A stretch of 64,000 bases of DNA from Streptomyces sp. SID12501 (GCF_010550245.1 NZ_JAAGLU010000003.1:300521-364520), one strand, 5' to 3'. Numbered from the stretch's first letter, positions 8,315 through 17,745 are shown. The notes: generated by a model from the sequence alone, not told the origin. Numbers and translations: made by a program.

Positions 8315-10545
8315 TGGAGCCGCTGCGTTCGTCCGATCCCGCGCGTATCGCGGACCATCGCCTGCTCGGGCGGCTCGGCGCCGGAGGCATGGGCGTGGTG
8401 TACCTGGCGCGCACGCCGGGTGGCTCCCTGGTGGCGCTGAAGGTGCTGCTCGCCGAGTACGCCGAGGAGCCGGGCTTCAAGGAACGGTTCCGCCGCGAGG
8501 TCGAGGTCGCCCGGCAGGTCGACAGCCCCTGGTCGGTGCCGCTGGTGGACGCCGACGCGGACGCGGAGGCACCGTGGCTGGCGACCACGTTCGTACCCGG
8601 TCCGTCCCTGGGCGAGGCGGTGGGCGCGTACGGGCCCCTGGCGGAGCACGGGCTGCGGCTGCTCGGCGGCCGGCTGGCCGAGGCGCTGAGCCAGGTGCAC
8701 CGGGCCGGGCTGGTCCACCGGGATCTGAAGCCGGGCAACGTGCTGATCGCCCACGACGGGCCTCGGCTGATCGACTTCGGCATAGCCCGGGCACCGGAGG
8801 ACACGACACTCACGGCGACCGGGATGGTGGTCGGCACGCCCGGCTATCTGTCGCCCGAGCAGGCCGAGGGACGCGGTGCGGACGGCGGTATCGGGCCGGC
8901 GAGCGACGTGTTCTCCCTCGGGTGTGTCCTGGTGTACGCGGCGACCGGCCGGGCGCCGTTCGGCAGCGGAGCGGTCGACGCCCTGCTGTACCGGGCGGTG
9001 CACGATCCGGCGGACCTCGACGGGGTGCCGGAGGGGCTGCTTGAGGTGCTGGGCCGCTGTCTGGAGAAGGATCCGGCCCGGCGGCCGGACGCCCAGGAAC
9101 TGGTGCGGGAGCTGGCCTCCGACAGCGACGCGCAGGACGCGGAGGACGCGGAGGCGTCCGAGTGGCTTCCCGAACCGGTCACCCGGCTGATCGCGGAGCG
9201 ATCGGCCGCCGCGCTCGCGCTGCCGGACATCGAGCACACGCTGGCGCCGTCCGACGCGCCGCCGGATTCCGGGCCCGCGGAGCCCGACACACGCGAGACG
9301 TCCGGGTCGCCGGAGCCACAGGACGCCGGCCCGGCCGGCCGGCGCCGTTTCCTCCTGCTCGCCGGTGGCGCCGTGGTGCTGGCGGCGGGCGCGGGCGGGA
9401 CCTGGTGGGCGGTCGCCCGGGACAACGACTCGGGAGACGACAGCCCTGCCGCCGCCACGTCTCCTCGGCGCCCGGTGCACACCGTCGCGCTGCACGGTGA
9501 CCTCACCGGCCCACAGCGGGAGACGGGCAAGGCCCAGGAGCGCGGACTGCGGCTGGCCGTCGCGGAGTTCAACGCGCGCGCCGACGCCCCGTTCACCGTG
9601 AAGGTCAAGGTCGTCGACGACGCGGGCGATCCGACGACCTCGGCCCGGCTCGCCACGGAACTCACCGACGATCCGGCGGTCCTCGCCGTGGTCGGCCCGA
9701 CCACCGACGCCACGGCGCAGACGGCGCTCGCGAAGTACGACGCCGGGCTGCTGCCGGTCGTCGCCGTGTCCCCCGGCGGGATCAGCCTCGTCCTCCAGGG
9801 GTTCCGCTCGTTCCTGCTCGGACGGCTGCCCGACTCGGTGCTTCCCGTCTACGTCAGCAACTATCTGCGCGGGACGGCCCGTTCACGCAAGGTCGGCATC
9901 GTCCTCGACCGCCCGGCCGGCAACTACGGTTCGGCCCTGGCCAGTTCCCTCAGCACCGCGCTCAACAACGTGCAGCAGCCGTTGGTTCCGGAAGTGGTCA
10001 GCGCGATGCACCGCGACTTCGGCAGCACGGTGGACTCCATGCTCTCCGCCGGCGCCGACTCCGTGTTCTTCGCCGGTCTGGCCGACCGGGGGGCGTTGAT
10101 CGCCGAGACGCTGCGCGAACGCGCCTTCAAGGGTGCACGCGTGTCCGGTCCCGCGCTGCTCGACGGGCGGTTCCTGACGGAGGCTCAGGAGGCGGCCGAG
10201 GGCTGGGCCCTGGTGGCTCCGGTCATCGACGCGACCCGGAAGCCCGAGGCACAGAAGTTCGCCGCGGCCTACCGCGAGCGCTGGAAGGAGGCGCCGCCCC
10301 GGTACGCGGCGGAGGCGTACGACGTGACCGGGATGCTGTTGAAGGCCCTGGCCGGCCTGCCGTCGAAGGACCGTACCCGGGAGAAGCTGCTCGCGGCCGT
10401 GCGGGCGGGGAAGTACGAGGGCATCACGAAGTCGTTCGCCTTCCAGGCCACCGGCATGATGGTCATCGACGGCACCGGCGGCTTCCTCTGGCGGGTCGAG
10501 CAGGGCGACTTCGTGTACGGCGGCCCCGCTCCGCTCACCGTCTGA
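8314..10545 (+). CDS. Receptor Ser/Thr protein kinase with extracellular substrate-binding-protein domain (paralogue 1)
   Basis: The 743 residues are organised as follows. A Hanks-type kinase (about 1-270) has the glycine loop GAGGMGVVY (22-30), K43, HRD (135-137), DFG (154-156) and SPEQ (180-183). An acidic/Pro linker follows. A single membrane segment at about 346-367 begins with GRRRFLLLAGG. The rest (about 385-743) is a type I periplasmic-binding-protein fold like branched-chain amino-acid receptors (HGDLTGPQRETGKAQ, VVGPTTDATAQTAL, YAAEAYDVTGMLLKAL). All catalytic residues are present. The inferred role is to sense a small ligand outside and phosphorylate proteins inside. It sits between the lipoprotein and its paralogue with one-base overlaps. 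Confidence 0.92.
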   Translation: MEPLRSSDPARIADHRLLGRLGAGGMGVVYLARTPGGSLVALKVLLAEYAEEPGFKERFRREVEVARQVDSPWSVPLVDADADAEAPWLATTFVPGPSLGEAVGAYGPLAEHGLRLLGGRLAEALSQVHRAGLVHRDLKPGNVLIAHDGPRLIDFGIARAPEDTTLTATGMVVGTPGYLSPEQAEGRGADGGIGPASDVFSLGCVLVYAATGRAPFGSGAVDALLYRAVHDPADLDGVPEGLLEVLGRCLEKDPARRPDAQELVRELASDSDAQDAEDAEASEWLPEPVTRLIAERSAAALALPDIEHTLAPSDAPPDSGPAEPDTRETSGSPEPQDAGPAGRRRFLLLAGGAVVLAAGAGGTWWAVARDNDSGDDSPAAATSPRRPVHTVALHGDLTGPQRETGKAQERGLRLAVAEFNARADAPFTVKVKVVDDAGDPTTSARLATELTDDPAVLAVVGPTTDATAQTALAKYDAGLLPVVAVSPGGISLVLQGFRSFLLGRLPDSVLPVYVSNYLRGTARSRKVGIVLDRPAGNYGSALASSLSTALNNVQQPLVPEVVSAMHRDFGSTVDSMLSAGADSVFFAGLADRGALIAETLRERAFKGARVSGPALLDGRFLTEAQEAAEGWALVAPVIDATRKPEAQKFAAAYRERWKEAPPRYAAEAYDVTGMLLKALAGLPSKDRTREKLLAAVRAGKYEGITKSFAFQATGMMVIDGTGGFLWRVEQGDFVYGGPAPLTV

Positions 10546-12782
10546 TGGAGCCGCTGCGCACCGGCGACCCGTCCCGGCTGGGCCGCTACCGTCTGCTGAG
10601 GCGACTGGGCGCCGGCGGCATGGGGGTGGTCTTCCTGGCCCGTGCGCCCAGTGGTGCGATCGCCGCGGTGAAGGTGGTGCGGTCCTCGTACGCCGATGAG
10701 GCGGGCTTCCGGGCCCGTTTCCGCCGTGAGATCGAGGCCGCCCGGCAGGTGGACAGCCGGTGGGTGGTCCCGTTGCTGGACGCGGACGCCGACGCGGAGA
10801 CTCCGTGGCTGGCGACCTCGTACATACCGGGACCCTCGCTCGCCGAGACGGTGGACGCCTTCGGACCGCTGTCGCCGGCTTCCGTGCGGGTGCTGGGCCT
10901 GCGGCTCGCCGAGGCGCTGGAGTCGGTGCACGGGGCCGGTCTCGTGCACCGCGATGTGAAGCCGGGCAACGTCCTGCTGGCACCGGACGGGCCACGGCTC
11001 ATCGACTTCGGGATCGCCCGCGCGCCGGAGGCCACCGCGCTCACCTCCAGCGGCGTGATCGTCGGCTCGCCCGGCTTCCTGTCGCCCGAGCAGGCGCAGG
11101 CGAGGGGTGGGGAGATCGGCCCGCCCAGCGATGTGTTCTCGCTGGGGTGTGTGCTGGCGTTCGCCGCGACCGGCGTACGGCCGTTCGGCGGCGGAGGGGC
11201 CGCCGGCATGCTGCTGCGCACCGTCTACGACGAACCGGATCCGACGGCGATCCCGGACGACCTGACGCCCCTGGTGAGGGCGTGCCTGCACAAGGATCCG
11301 CCCGCCCGGCCCTCCCTCGCCGCACTCCGTGAGGCACTCACGGAAGGAACGGAGCCCGACTCCGCCCAGCGGTCGGGCTGGCTGTCCGCGCCGGTCACCC
11401 GACTGATCAACGACCGGTCCGCCGCCGTGCTCACCATCGGCACGATCGAGCCGACCCAGGTGTCCGCGTCGTCAGCGTCGTCGTCAGCGTCGGCGAGCAC
11501 GGTGTCACCGGAGGCCGCGACCCTGACGGCCGTCACCGCCACCCGGCCCACCCCTCCCGCCGTCGACCGCCGCGGCTTCCTGCGCCTCGGCTCGACGGCG
11601 GGCGTCCTGGCGGCGGGCGGCGGCGCCTGGTGGTGGAACACCCGCCCGGAGAAGGGGGCGGCCACGCCGTCCGGGACCGGGACCGGTCGCCCGCGCCCCG
11701 AGCTGGTCGTGGCGTTCCACGGCGACCTGACCGGGGCCCAGAAGGTGCGCGGGAACGCCCAGCTCAATGGGGCCCGGCTGGCCGTGGAGCAGATCAACGC
11801 CAAGGGCGGCCACCCCTTCCGGCTGAAGCTGCCGACGTACGACGACGGCGGCGACCCGAAACGGGCCGGTGAACTGGCCGGCCGACTGACGAAGGACACC
11901 GCCGTACGCGCCGTACTGGGACCCACCACGGACGCCTGCTTCCTCGCGACCGAGATGACCTACACCAAGGCGGTGATGCCCGTCGTGTCCGTCTCGGTGG
12001 GCGCCGACACACAGTCCAGGCCGGTCGGCGCCAAACTGTTCCCCACCCATGCGGCACTGCGCGTCACGGACCAGCTCCTCGCCGCCCCCTGCGTCCGCTA
12101 CCTCAGCAACCACGTCGACTCCCGTCAGGCGTTCCTCGTGGACGACCGGGCGCAGGGCGACTTCGCCTGGACCCTGTGCGACCAGACCGGGCGGGCACTG
12201 CGGCAGGCCAACCGGGACTCCACGGTGACCACTGTCGCCGCCGGAAAGATCGACTACGCGTCGCTCGCCGCCCAGGTGGTGTCCGCCCGCGCCGACGCGG
12301 TCGTGTTCACCGGCGACGCGGCACGGGCCGCGGGACTCGCGTCGGCACTGAGCACCGCCGGGTTCACCGGCACCCGGATGGCGACGGAACGGGCCTTCGA
12401 CCCACAGTTCCTCCGCTCCGCCAAAACCGCCGCGAGCGGCTGGGTCTTCGCCACGTCCTTCACCGACCCGACGGCCCGCCCCGCCGCCCGCGTCTTCACC
12501 GCGGCCTACCGCGCCCGCTTCGGCACCGGCCCCGGCTGGTACGCGGCGGAGGCCTACGACGCCGTGATGTTCCTGGCGGCAGCCTGCACCAAGGACGGTT
12601 CGGCGGTGACGGAGCGGGGTGCCATCGCCCGCCGGATGCCCGAGATCACGTACTCCGGCATCAGTCGGACCATCAGGTACGAGAAGGGATACGGCTACAA
12701 CCACGACGCCATGTTCGAGTTCCAGGCCGCCGACGGCGCGTTCCGGTACCTGGGGCAGTACCAGGAGGCGGCGGTCTCCTGA
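10545..12782 (+). CDS. Receptor Ser/Thr protein kinase with extracellular substrate-binding-protein domain (paralogue 2)
   Basis: This 745-residue paralogue of the preceding gene has the same order: kinase domain (GAGGMGVVF, K43, HRD 135-137, DFG 154-156, SPEQ 180-183), Ser/Ala/Thr linker, one membrane segment, and a Peripla_BP_6-like domain (about 380-745; HGDLTGAQKVRGNAQ, VLGPTTDACFLATE, WYAAEAYDAVMFLAAAC). The membrane segment is preceded by DRRGFLRLGS (341-350), a very good match to a Tat twin-arginine motif. The ligand-binding halves have diverged much more than the kinases, suggesting different ligands or a hetero-pair. Confidence 0.92.
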   Translation: MEPLRTGDPSRLGRYRLLRRLGAGGMGVVFLARAPSGAIAAVKVVRSSYADEAGFRARFRREIEAARQVDSRWVVPLLDADADAETPWLATSYIPGPSLAETVDAFGPLSPASVRVLGLRLAEALESVHGAGLVHRDVKPGNVLLAPDGPRLIDFGIARAPEATALTSSGVIVGSPGFLSPEQAQARGGEIGPPSDVFSLGCVLAFAATGVRPFGGGGAAGMLLRTVYDEPDPTAIPDDLTPLVRACLHKDPPARPSLAALREALTEGTEPDSAQRSGWLSAPVTRLINDRSAAVLTIGTIEPTQVSASSASSSASASTVSPEAATLTAVTATRPTPPAVDRRGFLRLGSTAGVLAAGGGAWWWNTRPEKGAATPSGTGTGRPRPELVVAFHGDLTGAQKVRGNAQLNGARLAVEQINAKGGHPFRLKLPTYDDGGDPKRAGELAGRLTKDTAVRAVLGPTTDACFLATEMTYTKAVMPVVSVSVGADTQSRPVGAKLFPTHAALRVTDQLLAAPCVRYLSNHVDSRQAFLVDDRAQGDFAWTLCDQTGRALRQANRDSTVTTVAAGKIDYASLAAQVVSARADAVVFTGDAARAAGLASALSTAGFTGTRMATERAFDPQFLRSAKTAASGWVFATSFTDPTARPAARVFTAAYRARFGTGPGWYAAEAYDAVMFLAAACTKDGSAVTERGAIARRMPEITYSGISRTIRYEKGYGYNHDAMFEFQAADGAFRYLGQYQEAAVS

Positions 12783-12907
12783 GCGGGGAACACAGGCTTG
12801 GGGGTGCACGAACCGACAGAATCCACAGCGCCGACAGAGCCACGAGGCAAGCAGCAAGAGCCAAGGGCAAGGGGCATGAGCCAAGGGACAACTGACAGAC
12901 TGCGGGC

Positions 12908-13327
12908 ATGAACCTTCACGAGAACCTGCTCGGCGGACCGCCCCCCACCCACCTGCCGGAGAACACCGAGGCGTACCGGATGCTGGCAGAGGAATCCGCC
13001 TCACCCGCCGAGGTCGCGGCCGCCCACCCCACCTTCTCGCTCGCCTGGGCCATGCTCGCCGAGGACGCCTTCGAGGCCGGCCGGACCGTGGAGTCCTACG
13101 CGTACGCCCGCACCGGATACCACCGGGGGCTCGACGCGCTGCGCCGCTCGGGATGGAAGGGACATGGGCCCATCCCCTTCAGCCACCAGGCCAACCGCGG
13201 CTTCCTGCGCTGCCTGGCCGCCCTCGCCCGCGCGGCCGACTCCATCGGCGAAGTCGAAGAGGCAGCGCGCTGCTGGCAGTTCCTCAAGGACAGCAGTGCC
13301 GAGGCGTACACCGAGCTGAAGCGGTAG
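12908..13327 (+). CDS. DUF3151 family protein
   Basis: This 139-residue all-helical protein resembles the actinobacterial DUF3151 family (NLLGGPPPTHLPE at the start; WAMLAEDAFEAGRTVESYAYARTG and GHGPIPFSHQANRGFLRCLA in the middle). No catalytic motif is visible and no function is established. It lies near fba, as in other streptomycetes. No strong Shine-Dalgarno is seen before the ATG, and the 125 bp upstream contain only short AGCCAAGGG-like repeats. Confidence 0.8.
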   Translation: MNLHENLLGGPPPTHLPENTEAYRMLAEESASPAEVAAAHPTFSLAWAMLAEDAFEAGRTVESYAYARTGYHRGLDALRRSGWKGHGPIPFSHQANRGFLRCLAALARAADSIGEVEEAARCWQFLKDSSAEAYTELKR

Positions 13328-13504
13328 TTACCGCAGCTCAGACGTCTGTGCCCCGGGCGGGCGAGAAGGGCGGGTCCATCGCGGCGACGTCGGCGGGGCA
13401 AGGCGGACCGCCGAGCAGGTCTTCGCGAAGGGTCACGGCTCCAGTCCGGCGTTTTCAGCCCGTCTGGGGGTCCCCCCTCTGGGGGAGTTCGAGGGCGAGC
13501 GCGT

Positions 13505-15013
13505 TCAGCGCGAAGGGGGGTCCGGGGGCGCAGCACCCAGAGGACGGTCACCCTCCCCCGCACGCACCCCTTCCAGCGGCGGAGCCGTCACCCACCCGTG
13601 CGTACGGCACTCCGGATGCAGGCACCCCGCCTCCGGCCTCCGCACCCTCGCGAACGCCAGCACCGACCCCACCACCAGAACCCCCGCACACACCACCATC
13701 GCCCGCCGGAACGCCGCGTCGAACAGCGCGCCGGACCGGTACGCCTCCGCCCCCATCCCGGTCACCAGCGGCAACGCCGCGACCGCCACCAGCCCGGCCG
13801 CCCGCGCCGCCGCGTTGTTGACCCCGCTCGCCAGCCCCGCCCGCTCCGTCCCCACCGACGCCAGCACGCTCGCCGTGAGCGGCGCGACCAGCGTCACCAT
13901 GCCCATCCCGAGCACCAGCACGGCGGGCAGCACATCGGCGACGTACGACGCCCCGGCGCCCACCCGCAGCATCAGCAGCATTCCCGCCGCACACAGCAGC
14001 GGCCCGACCGTCAGCGGCACGCGCGGCCCGATCCGCTCCGCGAGCTCGCCCGAGCGCGCCGACAGCACCAGCATCAGGGCGGTGGTCGGCAGCAGGGCCG
14101 TACCGGCGCCCAGGGCCGAGTAACCGGCCACCACCTGCAGCTGGAGCGCGGAGAGGAAGAAGAAGCCTCCGAAGGCCGCGTACACGCACAGGGTGACCAG
14201 GTTGACGGCCGTGAACTGGCGCGAGGCGAAGATGTCGAGCGGCATCATCGCGTCCTCGGCGCGCCGTCGCTCGACGTACACGAAGGCAACCCCCGCCGCG
14301 AGGCCGACGACCGCCGTGAGTACGACGACCGCGGAACCGGACCTGGCCTCGATCAGCGCGTACGTCACCATCGCGAGGGCGAAAGCCCCCAGAGCCGCGC
14401 CGAGCACGTCGAAGCGCCCGTGCCGCGTACGGCCGTCGCCGGACTCGGGGACGTGGCGTACGGCGATGGGGGCGCAGAACAGCGCCACCGGGACGTTCAG
14501 CAGGAACACCCACCGCCAGCCCGGACCGTCCACCAGCCAGCCGCCCAGGAAGGGCCCCACGGCCGCGCCGATGCCCCCGAAGCCGGACCACAGGCCGACC
14601 GCGCGGCCCCGGTCGTCGGGGTGGAAGGACGCCTGGATGATGGCGAGGGAACCGGGGGTGAGGAGCGCGCCGCCGATGCCCTGAAGGGCGCGGGCGGCGA
14701 CGAGGACACCGGCGTTCGGGGCGAGGCCGCAGAGCAGCGAGGCGACGGCGAACCACACCACCCCGACCACGAAGACCTTGCGGCGGCCGTACCGGTCCCC
14801 GAGCGAACCGCCCAGCAGGATCAGCCCGGCCAGCGTCAGCATGTACGCGTTGACCGTCCACTGGAGGGCGGCCAGATCGGCGTCGAGGTCACGGCCGATG
14901 CGCGGCAGCGCGACGTTCACGACCGTCGAGTCCAGCAGGGCCATGCTGGAGCCGAGGACGGTGGTCAGCAGGATCCACCTGCCCTGGGGCGAGGCGAGGC
15001 GTACGTCCGACAT
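13505..15013 (-). CDS. DHA2-type (14-TM) major facilitator drug exporter
   Basis: This 502-residue membrane protein has about 14 hydrophobic segments. Signature pieces of the EmrB/QacA proton-drug antiporters are present: LDSTVVNVALPRIGRDL (motif D1), GGSLGDRYGRRKVFVVG (motif A) and the GPFLGGWLVDGPGWRWVFLLNVP loop (motif C region). The substrate is unknown. The last 30 or so residues run into a G-rich repetitive stretch (about 13450-13560) common between Streptomyces genes, so the C-terminus may have been extended by that repeat. No adjacent regulator is seen. Confidence 0.92.
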   Translation of the reverse strand: MSDVRLASPQGRWILLTTVLGSSMALLDSTVVNVALPRIGRDLDADLAALQWTVNAYMLTLAGLILLGGSLGDRYGRRKVFVVGVVWFAVASLLCGLAPNAGVLVAARALQGIGGALLTPGSLAIIQASFHPDDRGRAVGLWSGFGGIGAAVGPFLGGWLVDGPGWRWVFLLNVPVALFCAPIAVRHVPESGDGRTRHGRFDVLGAALGAFALAMVTYALIEARSGSAVVVLTAVVGLAAGVAFVYVERRRAEDAMMPLDIFASRQFTAVNLVTLCVYAAFGGFFFLSALQLQVVAGYSALGAGTALLPTTALMLVLSARSGELAERIGPRVPLTVGPLLCAAGMLLMLRVGAGASYVADVLPAVLVLGMGMVTLVAPLTASVLASVGTERAGLASGVNNAAARAAGLVAVAALPLVTGMGAEAYRSGALFDAAFRRAMVVCAGVLVVGSVLAFARVRRPEAGCLHPECRTHGWVTAPPLEGVRAGEGDRPLGAAPPDPPSR

Positions 15014-15085
15014 GCCCCAGGTATACAGCGAGCCCGGCGCGGTAGACAGCCGCCGGGCTCGCGGAAAAACGTACGGACGTACGGA

Positions 15086-16117
15086 CTACTTGATCTTCGT
15101 ACCGGCCGAGCGCAGGTCCTGCGTGGCCACGACGACACGCGCGGCCATGCTCGCCTCGGCGAGCTTGCCCCACGTACGCGGGTCGTAGGTCGACTTGGAG
15201 CCGACCTCGCCGTCGACCTTCAGGACGCCGTCGTAGTTGCGGAACATGTGGTCGGCGACGGGACGCGTGAAGGCGTACTGCGTGTCCGTGTCGAGGTTCA
15301 TCTTCACGACGCCGTTCTCCAGCGCGGTGGCGATCTCCTCCGCCGAGGAGCCGGAGCCGCCGTGGAAGACGAAGTCGAACGGCTGGGAGCCGGCCGGCTT
15401 GCCGTACTTCGCGGCGACGCCCTCGTTCAGCTCCTTGAGGAGGTCGGGGCGCAGGACGACGTTGCCCGGCTTGTACACGCCGTGGACGTTGCCGAAGGAC
15501 GCGGCCAGCAGGTAGCGGCCCTTCTCGCCGAGGCCGAGAGCCTCGACCGTGCGCAGGGCGTCGTCGACGGTCGTGTAGAGGGAGTCGTTGATCTCGTGCG
15601 AGACACCGTCCTCCTCACCGCCGGTCGGCGTGATCTCGACCTCAAGGATGATCTTCGCGGCGGCTGCGCGGGCCAGCAGCTCCTGCGCGATGGAGAGGTT
15701 GTCGGCGAGGGTCTCGGCGGAACCGTCCCACATGTGGGACTGGAACAGCGGGTTGCGGCCGGCCTTCACGCGCTCCTCGGAGACCGCGATCAGCGGACGT
15801 ACGTACCCGTCGAGCTTGTCCTTCGGGCAGTGGTCCGTGTGCAGGGCGACCGTGACCGGGTACTTCTCGGCGACGATGTGCGCGAACTCGGCCAGGGCGA
15901 CGGAACCGGTGACCATTTCCCTGCTGTACTGGCCGCCGAGGAACTCCGCACCACCCGTCGAGATCTGGATGATGCCGTCGCTCTCCGCCTCCGCGAAGCC
16001 GCGCAGGGCGGCGTGGAGGGTCTGGGTCGAGGTCACGTTGATGGCCGGGTAGGCGAACTTGCCTGCCTTTGCCCGGTCAAGCATTTCGCTGTAGACCTCA
16101 GGGGTTGCGATGGGCAT
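15086..16117 (-). CDS. fba: Class II fructose-bisphosphate aldolase
   Basis: This 343-residue zinc-dependent aldolase interconverts fructose-1,6-bisphosphate with glyceraldehyde-3-phosphate and DHAP. It shows AYPAINVTSTQTLHA, the zinc-ligand region TVALHTDHCPKDKLD, HMWDGSAE, HGVYKPGNVVL and the phosphate-binding FVFHGGSGSS. Length and order of blocks are those of the long (type IIB, E. coli FbaA-like) form. The neighbouring pyrE and DUF3151 genes give the expected Streptomyces context. Confidence 0.96.
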   Translation of the reverse strand: MPIATPEVYSEMLDRAKAGKFAYPAINVTSTQTLHAALRGFAEAESDGIIQISTGGAEFLGGQYSREMVTGSVALAEFAHIVAEKYPVTVALHTDHCPKDKLDGYVRPLIAVSEERVKAGRNPLFQSHMWDGSAETLADNLSIAQELLARAAAAKIILEVEITPTGGEEDGVSHEINDSLYTTVDDALRTVEALGLGEKGRYLLAASFGNVHGVYKPGNVVLRPDLLKELNEGVAAKYGKPAGSQPFDFVFHGGSGSSAEEIATALENGVVKMNLDTDTQYAFTRPVADHMFRNYDGVLKVDGEVGSKSTYDPRTWGKLAEASMAARVVVATQDLRSAGTKIK

Positions 16118-16277
16118 GTGTCCGCTCCTCGTGATGTGCGGGTTGGCGATCCGAAGATCTGGAGATCTGGCGTACTGCGTACCTGCGGCCCTGACCTAGA
16201 CCCGGTTGCGAGACCTGGGAAGCGACGTCATCGTCGGCCCCATCTTTCCAGACGTTTCCGTCCAGATGCCCGGCCCG

Positions 16278-16325
16278 GTACTCGGAGCTGTACGCGGAGC
16301 TGCACTCGGAGCCGTACTCGGAGCG
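16278..16325. repeat. Four imperfect 12-bp tandem repeats between fba and pyrE
   Basis: Units of the form GTACTCGGAGCT (16278-16289) recur at 16290, 16302 and 16314 with one or two changes each. They lie just after the pyrE stop and about 160 bp before the fba start on the same strand. No hairpin is formed. They could be slipped-strand expansion or a protein-binding array in the fba leader. Confidence 0.6.
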
Positions 16326-16339
16326 GTGGCCCGAGGTGG

Positions 16340-16921
16340 TCAGTCCAGGCCCAGGTCGCTCTTCGAGTACGCGAAGAGGTACGGCACCCCGGCGCCCTGC
16401 TCGATCTTCTCGGCGGCGCCCGTCGCCCGGTCGACGATGGTCGCCACGCCCACCACCTCGGCGCCGGCCTCGCGCACGGCGGCCACGGCGGTGAGAGGCG
16501 AGTCGCCGGTCGTGGAGGTGTCCTCGACGACCAGCACCCGCCGTCCCTCGATGCTCGGCCCCTCGACGCGCTTCTGCATCCCGTGCGCCTTGGCCGCCTT
16601 GCGCACGACGAACGCGTCCAGGCGCTGTCCGCGAGCCGCGGCGGCGTGCATCATCGCCGTGCCGACCGGGTCGGCCCCCATTGTCAGCCCGCCCACGGAG
16701 TCGAACTCGAGCCCCGCCTCGGCCGCCAGGTCGAGCAGCACCTGCCCGACCAGCGGCGCGGCCTGGCCGTCGAGGGTGACGAGGCGGAGGTCGATGTAGT
16801 AATCGGCCTCGAGACCCGACGACAGGGTCACCTTGCCGTGCACGACGGCCTTGTCCTTGATCTGCCGCAGCAGCGCGCCGCGTACGTCTGCGTCGTTGTC
16901 GCTATCAATGCCTGCACTCAT
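16340..16921 (-). CDS. pyrE: Orotate phosphoribosyltransferase
   Basis: This 193-residue enzyme converts orotate plus PRPP to OMP in pyrimidine synthesis. The PRPP-binding motif is VLVVEDTSTTGDS (the type I PRTase VVVDDxxTTG equivalent). The catalytic-loop region reads FVVRKAAKAHGMQKRVEG. An N-terminal SSGLEADYYIDLRLV is also typical. The start at MSAGIDSDND (16921) is chosen because the reading frame upstream of it overlaps the epimerase gene and loses family resemblance. Confidence 0.95.
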   Translation of the reverse strand: MSAGIDSDNDADVRGALLRQIKDKAVVHGKVTLSSGLEADYYIDLRLVTLDGQAAPLVGQVLLDLAAEAGLEFDSVGGLTMGADPVGTAMMHAAAARGQRLDAFVVRKAAKAHGMQKRVEGPSIEGRRVLVVEDTSTTGDSPLTAVAAVREAGAEVVGVATIVDRATGAAEKIEQGAGVPYLFAYSKSDLGLD

Positions 16922-16944
16922 GGCAGTCAGCCTAGACGGGGTCG

Positions 16945-17745
16945 TCAGAGGGCTCGCCAGCTCCACGTCATCGTGGCTTCGAGGGGCTCGATGGGCGTGA
17001 CGAGACGCGGCAGGGTGTTGAGCCCGTTGGGCGGGCCGGTCTGCGGCTCCACGCACACGGCGGCGTCCTGCTCGTCGTAGACGACGACCCATTTCTCGGG
17101 GCTGGTCACCTTCAGTTCCAGGCGCTGCGGCCAGGTGAGGGTGACGTCGACACCGTCGGGCATGCCGAAGCAGTCGTCCCAGGGCCCGGGCTTCGGGTCG
17201 ATCCGCTCGCCGGTGGGCAGGTGGTCGTCGCCGCGCTCCTCCTGCCAGGCGGGCGTGAAGGCGACCTGCACCTCCGCCGGTGCGTCCGCGCCGCCGAGGT
17301 TCCGGTTGAACCAGGGGTGCCAGCCGATCTGCGCCGGGAAGGAATCGGCGTACGTCTCCACGGACATGGTGAGCGTGAGGCTGTCCGGGGTCAGCGCGAC
17401 GACCTGCGTGACGCGCCCGGAGTAGGGCCACGGCTCCACGAGGTCGTACGTGATCACGGCCTCGTCTGCGGTCGTGCGGGCGACGCGCCAGGCGCCGTCG
17501 CGGACGGTGCCATGGATGGCGTGCGGCGGGGAGTTGAGGGGGAGTTGGCGTACGGTGCCGCCGTCGAGGAACCGGCCGTCGCGGGTACGTCCGCACCAGG
17601 GAACCATCGGGAAGCACCCGAACCGCTCTCCCTGGCGCAGCAGTTCGACTCCGTCGACGCGCAGCCCTCCGACCCGGCCGCCGTTCCCCGGCTGCACGGT
17701 CACCTCCGCGTCACCCGCGGCCAGCGTGATCTCATCGTTACTCAC
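16945..17745 (-). CDS. Aldose 1-epimerase family protein
   Basis: This 266-residue beta-sandwich protein resembles galactose mutarotase. Motifs include FPMVPWCGRTRDGRF, HAIHGTVRDGAW with the catalytic-region His, IGWHPWFNRNL with the second His, and VVVYDEQDAAVCVEPQTGPPNGLN near the C-terminus, where the catalytic Glu is expected. It probably interconverts anomers of a sugar or sugar phosphate. It lies just upstream of pyrE (23-bp gap) and may be co-transcribed. Confidence 0.9.
   Translation of the reverse strand: MSNDEITLAAGDAEVTVQPGNGGRVGGLRVDGVELLRQGERFGCFPMVPWCGRTRDGRFLDGGTVRQLPLNSPPHAIHGTVRDGAWRVARTTADEAVITYDLVEPWPYSGRVTQVVALTPDSLTLTMSVETYADSFPAQIGWHPWFNRNLGGADAPAEVQVAFTPAWQEERGDDHLPTGERIDPKPGPWDDCFGMPDGVDVTLTWPQRLELKVTSPEKWVVVYDEQDAAVCVEPQTGPPNGLNTLPRLVTPIEPLEATMTWSWRAL

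Noticed and set aside
13440..13560. G-rich repeat after the MFS gene as a regulatory RNA
   Set aside because: This type of GGGGGTCCCCCC-containing spacer is common between Streptomyces genes and shows no special conservation here.
13598..17080. 1160-codon plus-strand open frame over the MFS, fba, pyrE and epimerase genes
   Set aside because: It runs antisense to four well-recognised genes, is Arg/His/Gly-rich nonsense, and reflects high-GC frame openness.
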